From Myxococcus stipitatus (GTDB lineage Bacteria; Myxococcota; Myxococcia; Myxococcales; Myxococcaceae), in NCBI RefSeq assembly GCF_038561935.1, contig NZ_CP102770.1, positions 4,154,001 to 4,218,000 on the forward strand: a DNA stretch of 64,000 nucleotides, in the 5' to 3' direction. Under the pieces are notes generated by a model. That model did no database searches and was not told the DNA's origin. It worked only from the letters and a program-made list of their open reading frames with translations. This document shows, piece after piece, positions 41,388-51,714 of the stretch (position 1 is its first letter; each line of letters starts with the position of its first letter). A program made the translations under genes and the position numbers.

Positions 41388-43484
41388 GTGACGCTCGTTG
41401 CCGGCATGCAGATCGGCAAGTACGTCGTCCGCCGCAAGCTCGCGGAGGGCGGGATGGCGGAGATCTATCTCTGCACCGCCCAGGGCGCCGCGGGCTTCGA
41501 GAAGGAGGTCGTCATCAAGCGGGTGCGCTCCTTCCTCGCGAGCGACCCGGAGTTCGTGGGGATGTTCATCGCGGAGGCGCGGCTCGTCTCGCGGCTCAAC
41601 CACGCGAACGTGGTGCAGATCTTCGACTTCGACCAGCACGAGGACTCGTACTACCTGGCGATGGAGTACGTGCGCGGCTGCTCGCTGTGGGAGCTGCGCC
41701 GGCGCTGCAAGGAGATGATGGACCCGGTGCCGCCGATGTTGGTGGCGCACATCGGCGCGGAGGTCGCGCGGGGGCTGCACTACGCGCACCGGCTGAAGGT
41801 GGACGGGCATCCGCTGGACCTGGTGCACCGCGACGTCACGCCGCAGAACGTGCTGCTGTCGCATGACGGCGCGGTGAAGCTGACGGACTTCGGCATCGCG
41901 AAGGCGGGCAAGAAGCTCACGCAGCCCGGCGTGCTGAAGGGCAAGTTCGCGTACATGTCCCCGGAGCAGGCGCGGGGCGAGGACGTGGACTCGCGCACGG
42001 ACCTCTTCGCGCTGGGCGTGGTGCTGTGGGAGCTCCTGACGGGCGGGCGGCTGTTCGACGGTGAGTCGGAGCTGGCGGTGCTGCGCGCGGTGCAGCACAG
42101 CGTGATTCCGCCCCCGGCCCGCCTCAACCCGGCGGTGCCCGAGGCGCTGGACGCGGTCGTGATGCGCGCCCTGGAGCGAGACCCCGCGGCCCGCTTCCAG
42201 ACGGCGGGCGAGATGGAGCGTGCCCTGGCGCAGTGTGTGCTGGAGCACGCGACGTCCGTGGACGACACGGACCTGGCCGCGTTCATGCGGCGGCTGTTCC
42301 CCGTCAGCCCGACGCAGGCGCTGCCCGCGATTCAGGAGCGCACGCACGTGCTCGGGAATGCGCCCGCGCCCGAGGGCCAGGACAGCGCGCTGCCTCCGTC
42401 GCTCAGGGAGCCCACGGCGGTGCTGAAGCCCGGGCGGACGCAGGCGCCCGCGTCGCCGGACGAGGACGTGGACGCGGACACCTTCGTGCTGCCGCGCCGG
42501 GGCGAGGAGGTGGAGGGACTGGTGGGGCGGGTGCCCGTGGCGACGCCTCGGATGCCGCTGCCCGCGATGCCGTCATCTCCCGTGGGCCGCGCGAATGCGT
42601 CCCTCGCGGAGCCTGGGTCCACGGCGTGGCCGGAGGGTGGGGGGCTCGAGGACTCGATGCGAGCCCCGGCCCGGACCCAGAGCCGGCCCGGGGGTGTCCC
42701 GGCCGTGCCCGAGCCCGCGCTCGTGGACGAGGCCGCGCGGCAGGTCGAGCCGACGAAGGTCGGGCGCACCAAGAGCCAGTCGAAACGCCCGGTCGAGCCG
42801 TCGCCCGAGTCGGTGGTGCGAGACCCCGCGGAGGCCGCACTCTCGTCGGAGGAGGGCGCTCCTTCCCCCTCGTCGGAGGAGGCCGGGAAGGTCTCGGTCT
42901 GGAGCAACCCCTGGGCGAAGGGGCTGACCGCGGGCCTGTGCCTGTCGCTCGCCGCCGCGGCCGTCGTCGTGTACCGCTTCGACTCGGGGCCCAAGCCGCT
43001 CCCCCCGTCTCGGACCTCGGTGGGGACGCCTTCGTCTCCGGAGCCCGTCGCTCCGACCGCTGTCGCGCGGGGCGCAGGCGGCGGCAATGTCCAGGACACG
43101 ACAGTTCCCGCCGTGAAGCCACCGGAGCAGGGGACGGCCTCCGCGCAGGACCCCGCCGACTCCGAGGCCGAGGTGGAGGGGCTCAAGCGTGAGGCCGTGC
43201 TCGCCACGCCTCCGAAGTCCGCCGAGGAGGGCGCCTCGCAGCAGCCCGCGCGCCAGGCCGCCGCCAATCCCACCGGGCTGCTGGTGGTGAAGGCCACGCC
43301 CTACGCGACGGTCTTCCTCGATGGTCGTCGCCTCGGAGAGGTCTCCGGCCGGGCCTCTTTCAAGGTCGCCCCCGGCACCTACAAGCTGCTCTTCAACCAC
43401 CCCGCGGGCGACAAGCGCTTCGACGTCACCATCACCGAAGGCACCACGGTGACGCGCGAGTTCCGCCCGCCCCGAAGCCGCTGA
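41388..43484 (+). CDS. Eukaryote-like Ser/Thr protein kinase with single PEGA domain
   Basis: A 698-residue Hanks-type kinase, paralogous to the gene just upstream. Residues ~8-290 are the kinase domain (LAEGGMAEIYLC, VVIKRVRSF, catalytic HRDVTPQN with His147, TDFGIAK, GKFAYMSPEQ). A long disordered Pro/Ser/Glu linker precedes a transmembrane helix near 510-530 (GLTAGLCLSLAAAAVVVY). One PEGA domain ends the protein (LVVKATPYATVFLDGRRLGE). In both kinases of this pair the usual catalytic-loop Lys is Ser or Thr, common in myxobacterial kinases. GTG 41388 gives a 21-bp spacing from the first kinase, so they are very probably co-transcribed and might form heteromers or a cascade. Confidence 0.92.
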   Translation: MTLVAGMQIGKYVVRRKLAEGGMAEIYLCTAQGAAGFEKEVVIKRVRSFLASDPEFVGMFIAEARLVSRLNHANVVQIFDFDQHEDSYYLAMEYVRGCSLWELRRRCKEMMDPVPPMLVAHIGAEVARGLHYAHRLKVDGHPLDLVHRDVTPQNVLLSHDGAVKLTDFGIAKAGKKLTQPGVLKGKFAYMSPEQARGEDVDSRTDLFALGVVLWELLTGGRLFDGESELAVLRAVQHSVIPPPARLNPAVPEALDAVVMRALERDPAARFQTAGEMERALAQCVLEHATSVDDTDLAAFMRRLFPVSPTQALPAIQERTHVLGNAPAPEGQDSALPPSLREPTAVLKPGRTQAPASPDEDVDADTFVLPRRGEEVEGLVGRVPVATPRMPLPAMPSSPVGRANASLAEPGSTAWPEGGGLEDSMRAPARTQSRPGGVPAVPEPALVDEAARQVEPTKVGRTKSQSKRPVEPSPESVVRDPAEAALSSEEGAPSPSSEEAGKVSVWSNPWAKGLTAGLCLSLAAAAVVVYRFDSGPKPLPPSRTSVGTPSSPEPVAPTAVARGAGGGNVQDTTVPAVKPPEQGTASAQDPADSEAEVEGLKREAVLATPPKSAEEGASQQPARQAAANPTGLLVVKATPYATVFLDGRRLGEVSGRASFKVAPGTYKLLFNHPAGDKRFDVTITEGTTVTREFRPPRSR

Positions 43485-43803
43485 GCCCCGCGCCGTCCGG
43501 CGCACCGCCACCCCGTTGCTGATGTTCACGCGTTGACACCGCCAGACCCTGGAGGTCGAGTCACGCCCTGGGGTGTCTCCGACACCCGTTTCGTCTCACG
43601 CTCTCAGCTCCCGGAGGCCGCGAGCGCTCGTCGCTGACGCGAAGCGCCACGCCCCGACGCGTGTGCGCCCGTTGGCGCGTCCGTTCCATCCACCAGGCAA
43701 CGAAGCGTGCGCCCTCTCGGCGCTACGGACCTGTAGCGGTCTACCTTGACACCGAAGGGTCGTTTCTGGCACTCAGTGTCCTCCTCTGAGTAGCTTATAT
43801 TCA
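43485..43803. other. Intergenic region with hairpin upstream of MerR-like gene
   Basis: 319 bp without a supported gene. A perfect 7-bp inverted repeat GGGTGTC-TCC-GACACCC at 43571-43587, followed by GTTTCG, may terminate the kinase transcript. A consensus TTGACA lies at 43746-43751 but no good -10 stands 16-18 bp downstream. The AT-rich TTATAT just before the ATG at 43804 is too close to act as its -10. Confidence 0.4.
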
Positions 43804-44328
43804 ATGGAACCGATGGACCTGTTGGACCCCGACGAGATTGCTCGGATTGAGCGCGAGAACGCGGGCGGTCTGCCCGCGAGCGCCATCCTGGAAATCTTTC
43901 GTCCCCGGGGCGTGCGTCTGTCGGAGGCGACCTTCCGCAAGTACGTCCAGGCGGGGTTGCTACCGAGAAGCCGCCGGGTCGGTCGTAAGGGGAAACACCA
44001 GGGGAGCTTGGGTCTCTATCCCGTGGAAGCAGTGCGCCGAATCAACGTCATCAAGCGGATGATGGCGGAGGGGCACACGCTGGAGGACATCAAGAAGTCC
44101 TTCGTGTTCCATCGCAACCACATCGACCAGGTGGAGCGGGACCTCGGGGGTCTATTGGATGGGCTGCAGGGCGAGTTGGGAGAGCGCGCCTTCGGGGGAG
44201 AGCACCGTCGTTCGCTCGAGGCGGAGTTGGCAACGCTGCGGCAAAGAGCGCAGGATCTGGTCCGGGACGTGGCCCGGCTGGGCAGCGCAGTCACCGCACG
44301 CGAAGACGAATCGATGAGTTCGCAATAA
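43804..44328 (+). CDS. MerR-like winged-helix regulator
   Basis: A 174-residue DNA-binding protein. A MerR-type helix-turn-helix/wing lies at ~21-75: [20 protein letters not shown], then [19 protein letters not shown] and the [20 protein letters not shown] segment. A helical, Glu/Arg-rich C-terminal half follows ([22 protein letters not shown]) that probably dimerises. No effector-binding cysteines or vitamin B12-type domain are present, so the input is unclear. ATG 43804 or 43813 are both possible; the ribosome-binding site is weak. It is followed 55 bp downstream by a sigma-region-4-like gene, and the two probably form one regulatory unit. Confidence 0.85.
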   Translation: MEPMDLLDPDEIARIERENAGGLPASAILEIFRPRGVRLSEATFRKYVQAGLLPRSRRVGRKGKHQGSLGLYPVEAVRRINVIKRMMAEGHTLEDIKKSFVFHRNHIDQVERDLGGLLDGLQGELGERAFGGEHRRSLEAELATLRQRAQDLVRDVARLGSAVTAREDESMSSQ

Positions 44329-44383
44329 GATGCCGGCCCTGGAACCGGTGGACCCGGTTAGACTGGCCTCACGTGGAGGGGAC

Positions 44384-44875
<492 letters not shown>

Positions 44876-44881
44876 AGCGAC

Positions 44882-44900
44882 CGGCGGCTTGCAGCCGCCG
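44882..44900 (+). terminator. Hairpin after sigma-like gene
   Basis: CGGCGGCT (44882-44889), loop TGC, AGCCGCCG (44893-44900): a perfect 8-bp stem 6 bp after the stop. No T-tract follows, so termination would be weak or Rho-assisted. Confidence 0.45.
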
Positions 44901-44921
44901 ACATCGCGCCGACGTGTTGCG

Positions 44922-44950
44922 TTGACACCCCAGGGGGTGGTTGCTACTAC
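44922..44950 (+). promoter_or_regulatory. Sigma70-type promoter of purH
   Basis: Consensus TTGACA at 44922-44927, an exact 17-bp spacer and TACTAC at 44945-44950. The expected transcript start is near 44957, giving a ~23-nt leader before GTG 44980. It is the clearest promoter in the window. Confidence 0.7.
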
Positions 44951-44979
44951 CGCCGCTTCCCGCACACCGAGGCGCACAC

Positions 44980-46524
44980 GTGCTGGCTCTCCTCAGCGTT
45001 TCCGATAAGCGAGGTCTGGTTCCCTTCGCCCAGGGGCTGGTTCACCTGGGCTTCCGCTTGCTGTCGACGGGAGGGACCTTGGAGGCGCTCAAGGGCGCCG
45101 GAATCCCCGCCACGCAGGTGTCCGAGCACACGAAGAGCCCCGAGATACTCGGCGGCCGCGTGAAGACGCTCCACCCCCGCATCCATGGCGGCATCCTGGG
45201 CCGCCTGGAGCTGGATGCGGACCGGGAGGAGATGAAGGCCCACGGCATCGAGCCCATCTCCCTGGTCGCGGTGAACCTCTACCCCTTCCGTCAGACGGTG
45301 TCCTCGGGCGCCGCGGAAGCGGAGGTCATCGAGCAGATTGATATCGGCGGGCCCGCGATGGTGCGCGCGTCCGCGAAGAACTTCCGCCACGTGGCCGTCG
45401 TCGTGGACCCGGACGACTACCCCGCGGTGCTCGCGGAGCTGGAGCAGCAGAAGGCGGTGGGCGAGTCCACGCGCCGCAAGCTGATGCGCAAGGCGTTCGC
45501 GCACACGGCGGCGTACGACGCGTCCATCTCCGCCTGGCTGTCCGCTCAAGCCGCGGAGCCCTTCCCTGGGGAGCTGTCGCTGTCGTTCCGCAAGGCGCAG
45601 GACCTGCGCTACGGCGAGAACCCGCACCAGCGCGGCGCCTTCTATCGCGAGCACTCGGCGCCCTCGGAGCCGACGGTGGGCTTCGCGAAGGTGCTGCAGG
45701 GCAAGGAGCTGTCGTACAACAACATCCTGGACCTGGATGCGGCGCTCGGGCTGGTGCTGGAGTTCCCGGAGCGGCCCACCGCGGTCATCATCAAGCACAA
45801 CACGCCGTGTGGCGTGGCGGTGGATGACGCGCTGGTGAAGGCGTACCGCACGGCGCGGGCGGTGGATGAGATCTCCGCCTTCGGTGGCATCGTGGCGCTC
45901 AACCGCGAGGTGGACGAGTCCACCGCCCAGGCCATGGCGGAGACGTTCCTGGAGGCGGTCATCGCCCCGTCCTACTCGCCGGCGGCGCTCCAGGTGCTCG
46001 CGGCGAAGAAGAACCTGCGGCTGCTGGAGGCGGGGCCCGCCCTGGCGTCGCCGACGGCCCGGCCTCGGGCCCAGCTGGACGGGCGGAGCGTCTCCGGGGG
46101 GCTGCTGCTCATGGACCGCGACGCGGTGGAGCCGGAGCTCTCCTGGAAGGTGGTGTCAAAACGGTCCCCCACCCCGGACGAGGAGCGGGCCCTGCGGTTT
46201 GCATGGAAGGTGTGCAAGCACGTCAAGAGCAACGCCATCGTCTTCTCGTCGGGCAGCCAGCTCCTGGCGCAGGGCGGCGGACAGACGAACCGGGTGGACT
46301 CGGTCCGAATCGCGATGCAGCGCGGCGGAGAGGCCCTCAAGGGGAGCGCGGTGGCCTCGGACGCCTTCTTCCCCTTCCGGGACGGCCTGGACGAGGCGGC
46401 CCGGGCCGGGGCGACCTGCGTCATCCACCCCGGGGGCTCTGTCCGGGATGCGGAGGTCATCGCCGCCGCCGATGAACATGGGATGGCCATGGTGGTGACG
46501 GGAGTGCGACACTTCCGCCACTGA
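44980..46524 (+). CDS. purH: Bifunctional AICAR formyltransferase/IMP cyclohydrolase
   Basis: A 514-residue enzyme for the last two steps of IMP synthesis. The N-terminal cyclohydrolase (MGS-like) domain spans ~1-195: [53 protein letters not shown]. The C-terminal AICAR transformylase has [15 protein letters not shown], the Lys-His pair of [24 protein letters not shown] and [15 protein letters not shown]. Length matches the family. GTG 44980 is preferred because the fold starts within three codons of it and upstream translation is not conserved-looking. It heads a plus-strand run that continues with a TPR protein (3 bp gap) and purD. Confidence 0.95.
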   Translation: MLALLSVSDKRGLVPFAQGLVHLGFRLLSTGGTLEALKGAGIPATQVSEHTKSPEILGGRVKTLHPRIHGGILGRLELDADREEMKAHGIEPISLVAVNLYPFRQTVSSGAAEAEVIEQIDIGGPAMVRASAKNFRHVAVVVDPDDYPAVLAELEQQKAVGESTRRKLMRKAFAHTAAYDASISAWLSAQAAEPFPGELSLSFRKAQDLRYGENPHQRGAFYREHSAPSEPTVGFAKVLQGKELSYNNILDLDAALGLVLEFPERPTAVIIKHNTPCGVAVDDALVKAYRTARAVDEISAFGGIVALNREVDESTAQAMAETFLEAVIAPSYSPAALQVLAAKKNLRLLEAGPALASPTARPRAQLDGRSVSGGLLLMDRDAVEPELSWKVVSKRSPTPDEERALRFAWKVCKHVKSNAIVFSSGSQLLAQGGGQTNRVDSVRIAMQRGGEALKGSAVASDAFFPFRDGLDEAARAGATCVIHPGGSVRDAEVIAAADEHGMAMVVTGVRHFRH

Positions 46525-46527
46525 GTC

Positions 46528-49341
46528 ATGCGCATCGTCTGCCAGAAATGCGCGGCGGCCTACGCCATCGATGATCGGCTGATCACGGCGAAGGGTGTCC
46601 GCGCGCAATGTCCCCGCTGCCGGAACCTGCAACTCGTCCGGCGCGATTCCTCGGCCGTTCCCTCAGGGGATGCGCCGGCCGCAGCGCCTCGTCCCGCGTC
46701 GTCCGCGCCTCCCGTGGCGGATGATCTCTTCGCGGAGCTGGGAGGGCCCGCCGCCGCGGCGCCCACGGAGGTCTCCTCCACCCATGGCCGAGCCGCGAAA
46801 CCCGCCGCGGACCTGTTCGCGGACTTCGGTGCTCCGCCGCCCGCTGCGAGCGCGGACCCCTTCGCCTCCGTGGGGGATTCACCGTCGTCGGGCTCGGGGG
46901 ATCCGCTGCTCGACTTTCTCGGCCCTGCACCGACGGCGCCTCCCGCTCCGGTCGCGCGCATGTCTCCGGGACCTGGCGCGGTGCCTGTCTCCGTGATGCC
47001 TCCCACCGCGGCCGCGCCCACGCCGTCGCGCGCGGCGGCTCCAGCGCCCGCGGCCGCCGCGCCGAAGTCGGCGACGATGGGCTGCCGCACGTGTGGCAAG
47101 TCGCTGTTGGACCCCTTCGACCAGGCGCTCGGCATCTGTGATGGATGCCGGCAGCGGGAGTCCGCGGGTGGGGCGGCCAAGGCGGCGGCCCCGACGCCGA
47201 CTCCGGCGCCCGCCGCGTCGGCGGACTTCCTGCCTCCGCTCAGCGCTCCCGAGGAGGGAGCCGGGGAGTCGCTGGAGCTCGCGTCGCGCACGTCCCCCGC
47301 GCCCGCGCTCGCCTCCGAGCCGCGCAGCAATCCTCGCGTGGCGCCAGCGCGGGTCGCGAGTGGTGTGCGGTCGGGCTCCGCCGAGAAGCAAGGGGCGAGT
47401 GGCTCGTCCGGAGGACGCTGGGCGTTGGTGGGCGGCCTGGTGTTGCTGGTCGCCGGAAGCGGCGTGGCTGGCTTCTTCTACCTGAAGCATCAGGAGGAGC
47501 AGCGTCTGCGCGCCGCCGCGCCGCCGCCCGTCGCCGCGATTCCCGAAGCCGTGCAGCAGGTGCTGCCTCGGTGGAAGCTGAAGTACCTGATGCTGGAGGG
47601 CACGTCGCAGGAGCGGCTCTCCGAAGGGCAGGCGCAGCTCGCTCGGGACGAACGCTTCGCGTATGCCGAGGCGGAGGAGTCCTTCCAGCAGGCCCTGTTG
47701 CTGGACCCTCGCAGCGACGAGGCCATCAGTGGCTACACGCAGGCCCTGGCGCTGGGACGAGGCCCGGGACTGGATGACGCGTCGTTCGCGGAGGCAAGCA
47801 GCCTGGTCGAGGCCGCGGAGGTCCGCGCCGGACGCACGCCCGCGTTGCTCCTGGCTCACGCGAACCTGCTGCTGACGCGCTTCCGTCAGGAGGAGCCGCT
47901 CAAGCGCGCGAAGGAGCTGGCGGAGGAGTCGTTGGCGAACGCCCAGGCCACGGCCGCGCAGAAGGCCGAGGCGCACCTGGTGCTCGGCCGCGTGTACCTG
48001 TCGTCGTCCGGCGCGCTGGCGCATCAGCACTTCGACTCCGCGCAGAAGCTGGCGCCGGAGCTCAAGCGCATCCAGTACTACCGGGCGCTCGCGCACGAGT
48101 CGGCGGGTGAGTATCGGCTCGCGCTGGAGACGTTGCGCAAGCGGCTCGCGGCGGACCCGCGTGACTGGGACAGCCTCGCGACCACGTCGCGCATCTATCA
48201 GGAGGTCGGTGAGCCGGACGAGGCGCGCAAGCTGTACGAAGCGCGCGTGAAGGCCGACCCCGACGAGCTCCGGGCGCTGCTGCCGCTGGCGGTGCTGCGC
48301 TACCAGTCGGAGGGCACTCCGGCCGTGGGCGTGCGCGAGCTGCGCGCGTTGCTCAAGAGCCGTGAGCGCTATGGCCAGCGGGACGTCGCGGAGGTGCTGG
48401 TGCACCTGGCCGCCGCGGAGCGCGCGCTGGGCAACAACGACGCCGCGCTGAAGGCCGCGGAAGAGGCGCTCGGGTTGTCGGCGGACCTGCCCGAGGCCCA
48501 CCTGCAGGTCTTCCTCGTCGCGCTGGAGCAGCGGGACGCGGCGAAGGCTCGCAAGCACTTGAGCGGCATCCAGGGTTGGCTGGGCGACCGCGCCTTGGAG
48601 GCGGTGCTCGAAGGCCGCGTGCTGCTGCTGGAGAAGAAGCCCGCGCAGGCGCTGGAGCGCTTCACGGAGGCGAGCACGCGCGACGACCGGCGCCTGGACG
48701 CGCAGCTGCTCGCGGGTGTCGCGGCCGCGGGAGCGAAGCGTCGCGAGGATGCGTTCCGGGTGTTGAACCAGGCGCTGCGCGCGGACCCGCTGAGGCTGGA
48801 GCCTCGGGCGCTGGTGACGCGCTTCTGGATGCGGCCCTCGGACACGGTTCGCGGGGTGGAGGACATCATCCTCGCGCTGGCCGAGAACGCGGACGACCCG
48901 GGCCCGCACCTGTACGAGGGACTGCTGCGCTTCCACCAGGGGGACCTGGACGGGGCGGACCGCCATTTCCGCGAGGTGCTGGAGTCGGACAGCAACAACG
49001 CGGGCGCCATGGCGTACCGGGCGCTCATCGCCCTCCAGCGAGGCAATGCGTCGGAGGCCCGTGCGCTGGCGGCGCGCGCCGTGTCGGCGGGGCGGCAGCT
49101 GCCCGTGGCGCACCTGGCGCAGGGATTGGTGCTGGCGGAGGCGAAGCAGGTGGAGCCGGCCAAGCGCTCCTTGCGCGAGGCGCTGGGCCTGTCTCCCACG
49201 TTGTTGTCGGCCAAGGCGCGGCTCGCGCAGCTGGAAGTGCCACAGCGTCGCGCCGATGCGCGGGCCCAGTTGGTGAGCGTGGTGGGGTTGGACCCCGCCT
49301 ATCTCCCCGCCAAGCGGATGCTCTACCTGTTGGAACGGTGA
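46528..49341 (+). CDS. MJ0042 zinc-finger / TPR membrane protein
   Basis: A 937-residue protein. Residues 1-40 are an MJ0042-type zinc finger (MRIVCQKCAAAYAIDD, then CPRCRNLQLV). A disordered Ala/Pro-rich segment follows, then a second CxxC pair (CRTCGK with CDGC) near 190-215. One transmembrane helix (WALVGGLVLLVAGSGVAGFF) lies at ~300-320. Residues ~340-937 are a long array of TPR-like helical repeats (LLDPRSDEAISGYTQALALG, DPDELRALLPLAVLRYQSEG). Such finger-membrane-TPR proteins are frequent in myxobacteria and their role is unknown. It is wedged between purH and purD with gaps of 3 bp and 1 bp, so it is co-expressed with purine synthesis. Confidence 0.85.
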   Translation: MRIVCQKCAAAYAIDDRLITAKGVRAQCPRCRNLQLVRRDSSAVPSGDAPAAAPRPASSAPPVADDLFAELGGPAAAAPTEVSSTHGRAAKPAADLFADFGAPPPAASADPFASVGDSPSSGSGDPLLDFLGPAPTAPPAPVARMSPGPGAVPVSVMPPTAAAPTPSRAAAPAPAAAAPKSATMGCRTCGKSLLDPFDQALGICDGCRQRESAGGAAKAAAPTPTPAPAASADFLPPLSAPEEGAGESLELASRTSPAPALASEPRSNPRVAPARVASGVRSGSAEKQGASGSSGGRWALVGGLVLLVAGSGVAGFFYLKHQEEQRLRAAAPPPVAAIPEAVQQVLPRWKLKYLMLEGTSQERLSEGQAQLARDERFAYAEAEESFQQALLLDPRSDEAISGYTQALALGRGPGLDDASFAEASSLVEAAEVRAGRTPALLLAHANLLLTRFRQEEPLKRAKELAEESLANAQATAAQKAEAHLVLGRVYLSSSGALAHQHFDSAQKLAPELKRIQYYRALAHESAGEYRLALETLRKRLAADPRDWDSLATTSRIYQEVGEPDEARKLYEARVKADPDELRALLPLAVLRYQSEGTPAVGVRELRALLKSRERYGQRDVAEVLVHLAAAERALGNNDAALKAAEEALGLSADLPEAHLQVFLVALEQRDAAKARKHLSGIQGWLGDRALEAVLEGRVLLLEKKPAQALERFTEASTRDDRRLDAQLLAGVAAAGAKRREDAFRVLNQALRADPLRLEPRALVTRFWMRPSDTVRGVEDIILALAENADDPGPHLYEGLLRFHQGDLDGADRHFREVLESDSNNAGAMAYRALIALQRGNASEARALAARAVSAGRQLPVAHLAQGLVLAEAKQVEPAKRSLREALGLSPTLLSAKARLAQLEVPQRRADARAQLVSVVGLDPAYLPAKRMLYLLER

Positions 49342-49342
49342 G

Positions 49343-50608
49343 GTGGATGTGAAGGTCCTGTTGCTGGGTTCCGGAGGCCGTGAGCACGCGCTGGCTTGGA
49401 AGCTCTCCCAGAGCCCTCGGCTCACGCGGTTGTGGTGCGCCCCGGGCAACCCCGGGACCGCGAAGCTGGCGACGAACGTGCCAGTGAAGGCGGATGCGCC
49501 GGATGAAGTCGTGGCGCTGGCTCGGCGGGAGGCGGTGGACCTGGTGGTGGTGGGGCCGGAGGCACCGCTGGTGGCGGGTGTCGCCGACGCACTGGCCCGG
49601 GCTGGCATCCCCTGCTTCGGGCCCGTGGCGGGGGCCGCGCTCATCGAGGGCTCCAAGGCGTTCGCCAAGGAGATCATGGCCGAGGCGGGGGTCCCCACGG
49701 CCGCCTTCCGCACCTTCACGGACGCGGTCGAGGCGGAGGCCTACGCCGTCGCGCAGGGCCGCATCGTCGTGAAGGCGGATGGGCTGGCGGCGGGCAAGGG
49801 CGTCATCGTCGCGCACGACGTGGACGCCGCGCGCGAGGCGGTGCGCGCGGTGGCGGCGATGGGCACGTCGGGACAGCGCATGGTGCTGGAGGAGCTGCTG
49901 GAGGGCGAGGAGGTCTCCGCCATGGCGCTCTGCGACGGCGAGCGCTACGTCATGTTGCCCCTCTCGCAGGACCACAAGCGCGTGGGAGATGGCGACACGG
50001 GACCGAACACGGGCGGCATGGGCGCCTACAGCCCCGCGCCCTTCCTGGATGACGAGCAGCTGGCCCAGGTGGGCGAGAGCGTCATCGCGCCGACGCTGGC
50101 GGTGCTGCGTCGCCGGGGGCTGCCCTTCAAGGGCGTGCTGTACGCGGGGCTGATGCTCACGCGAAGCGGGCCCAAGGTGCTGGAGTTCAACGCGCGCTTC
50201 GGTGATCCGGAGACGCAGGTGTTGATGATGCAGCTGGACGAGGACCTGCTGCCCCTGGTGGACGCGTGCGCGCGCGGCCAGCTGGTGGAGCGGCGACTCG
50301 CGGTGGCGCCGGGCTCGTCGGTGGGCGTGGTGGTGGCCGCGGGGGGATATCCGGACGCGCCTCGCAAGGGGCAGCGCATCGACGGGCTGGACTCGGTGCC
50401 GGCGGATGCCACGGTGTTCATCGCGGGCGCGGAGGAGCAGGGCGGGGCGCTGGTGACGAGCGGCGGGCGGGTGCTCACCGTCTGTGCTCGGGGCGAGGAC
50501 CTGGCGCGGGCGCGAGAGCGCGCGTACGCGGCGGTGGCGGCCGTGCGCTTCGACGGCATGCACTTCCGCCGTGACATTGGCGCGAAGGGGATGAAGGCGA
50601 CTACGTGA
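49343..50608 (+). CDS. purD: Phosphoribosylamine--glycine ligase
   Basis: A 421-residue GAR synthetase, ATP-grasp fold, second step of purine synthesis. Visible segments are VLLLGSGGREHALAWKL at the N-terminus, LVVVGPEAPLVAGV, the ATP-binding VVKADGLAAGKGV, PLSQDHKRVGDGDTGPNTGG and the metal-binding EFNARFGDPETQ. Full length. The start is GTG 49343, one base after the stop of the TPR gene; GTG 49349 is an alternative. Its stop overlaps the GTG of lptF (GTGA at 50605), which couples purine synthesis and LPS export genes in one run. Confidence 0.95.
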   Translation: MDVKVLLLGSGGREHALAWKLSQSPRLTRLWCAPGNPGTAKLATNVPVKADAPDEVVALARREAVDLVVVGPEAPLVAGVADALARAGIPCFGPVAGAALIEGSKAFAKEIMAEAGVPTAAFRTFTDAVEAEAYAVAQGRIVVKADGLAAGKGVIVAHDVDAAREAVRAVAAMGTSGQRMVLEELLEGEEVSAMALCDGERYVMLPLSQDHKRVGDGDTGPNTGGMGAYSPAPFLDDEQLAQVGESVIAPTLAVLRRRGLPFKGVLYAGLMLTRSGPKVLEFNARFGDPETQVLMMQLDEDLLPLVDACARGQLVERRLAVAPGSSVGVVVAAGGYPDAPRKGQRIDGLDSVPADATVFIAGAEEQGGALVTSGGRVLTVCARGEDLARARERAYAAVAAVRFDGMHFRRDIGAKGMKATT

Positions 50609-51714
50609 CCCGCATCTCCCGTTATCTCCTCACGGAGCTGTTGGTGCCGCTCGGCGTCTGGGTGGCCTTCATGTTCCTGCTGCTGTTCGTGATGCAGTTC
50701 CTCCGCGGAACGGACGTGCTGCTGGGTTCGTCGGTGACGCTGACGGACCTGGGGAGATTGGTGGCGTACCTCACGCCGCACTTCCTGATGATGGCGCTGC
50801 CCATCGCGTTCCTGCTGGCCATCCTCCTGGGCCTGGGGCGGCTGGGCGAGGACCGGGAGCTGACGGCGCTGCAGGCGCTGGGCATCGGTCCGAGTCGCTT
50901 GCTGGCCGCGCCCATGGGGGTCGCCGCGGCGCTCAGCGTGTTGATGCTGCTCATCACCTCCACCGCGCAGCCATGGGGCCTCACGGGCGTGAAGGAGCTG
51001 GTGAGCGAGGTCATCCGGAAGAACGTCGTGGGCGATGTGAAGTCCGGCACGTTCTACGAGGACCTCAGCGACCTGACGCTCTACGCGGAGCAGGTCTCCT
51101 CCGATGGCCGTTGGACCAACGTGCTGCTGCACGATGACCGCGAGGCGAGCTCTCCGCTGCTGGTGCTGGCGCACCACGGACAGGTGGGGACGTCCAGCGG
51201 AGGCGAGGTGCTGCGCTTCTCGTTGGAGGATGGCGAGGTGCACCGCTCCGGCCGCGCCACCGAGAACTACAGCGTCATCCACTTCGACCAGGCGGAGATC
51301 AGCGTCGGCGTGGGCGCGTCGATGGGCAAGCGCGGCCGCTTCACCTCCGCCAAGGAGGAGCTGACCCCGGCGGAGCTGCTCGAGGCGGCGAGCGAGGCCG
51401 AGGCCAAGGGCGGGGACGCACGAGGCTTCCGGATGGCGCTGCACAGCCGGCTGGGAGGGGCCCTGGCGCCCATTGCCTTCGCGCTCCTGGGCACGCCCCT
51501 TGCTATTGGTCGGCGCCAGGCGGGCAGGGCCTGGGGTTATCTCCTGACGCTCGGAGGCTACGTCTTGTACTACCTGCTGAGCCGGGCCTTCGAGCAGTTG
51601 GGGCAGCAAGGCAAGTTGCCGGCGCCCCTGGCGGGGCAGCTGGCGAACCTCATCTTCATGGCGGTGGGTGCGGTGGCCCTGTACCGGGTGAGTCGTTCGG
51701 GGACGGTTCGGTGA
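50605..51714 (+). CDS. lptF: LPS export permease LptF
   Basis: A 369-residue YjgP/YjgQ-family permease, half of the LptB2FG complex that extracts lipopolysaccharide from the inner membrane. Hydrophobic N-terminal helices (LLVPLGVWVAFMFLLLFVMQ, FLMMALPIAFLLAILLGLGR) include the family LTALQALGIGPSRLL coupling segment. A periplasmic beta-jellyroll (~130-260) follows, then C-terminal helices (LGGALAPIAFALLGTPLAIG, YLLTLGGYVLYYLLSRAFEQ). It starts with GTG overlapping the purD stop and ends overlapping lptG. I assign F because it is the first of the pair; the F/G distinction is not certain. Confidence 0.88.
   Translation: MTRISRYLLTELLVPLGVWVAFMFLLLFVMQFLRGTDVLLGSSVTLTDLGRLVAYLTPHFLMMALPIAFLLAILLGLGRLGEDRELTALQALGIGPSRLLAAPMGVAAALSVLMLLITSTAQPWGLTGVKELVSEVIRKNVVGDVKSGTFYEDLSDLTLYAEQVSSDGRWTNVLLHDDREASSPLLVLAHHGQVGTSSGGEVLRFSLEDGEVHRSGRATENYSVIHFDQAEISVGVGASMGKRGRFTSAKEELTPAELLEAASEAEAKGGDARGFRMALHSRLGGALAPIAFALLGTPLAIGRRQAGRAWGYLLTLGGYVLYYLLSRAFEQLGQQGKLPAPLAGQLANLIFMAVGAVALYRVSRSGTVR

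Noticed and set aside
43746..43775. Promoter with consensus TTGACA upstream of the MerR-like gene
   Set aside because: No acceptable -10 hexamer lies at a 16-18 bp spacing.
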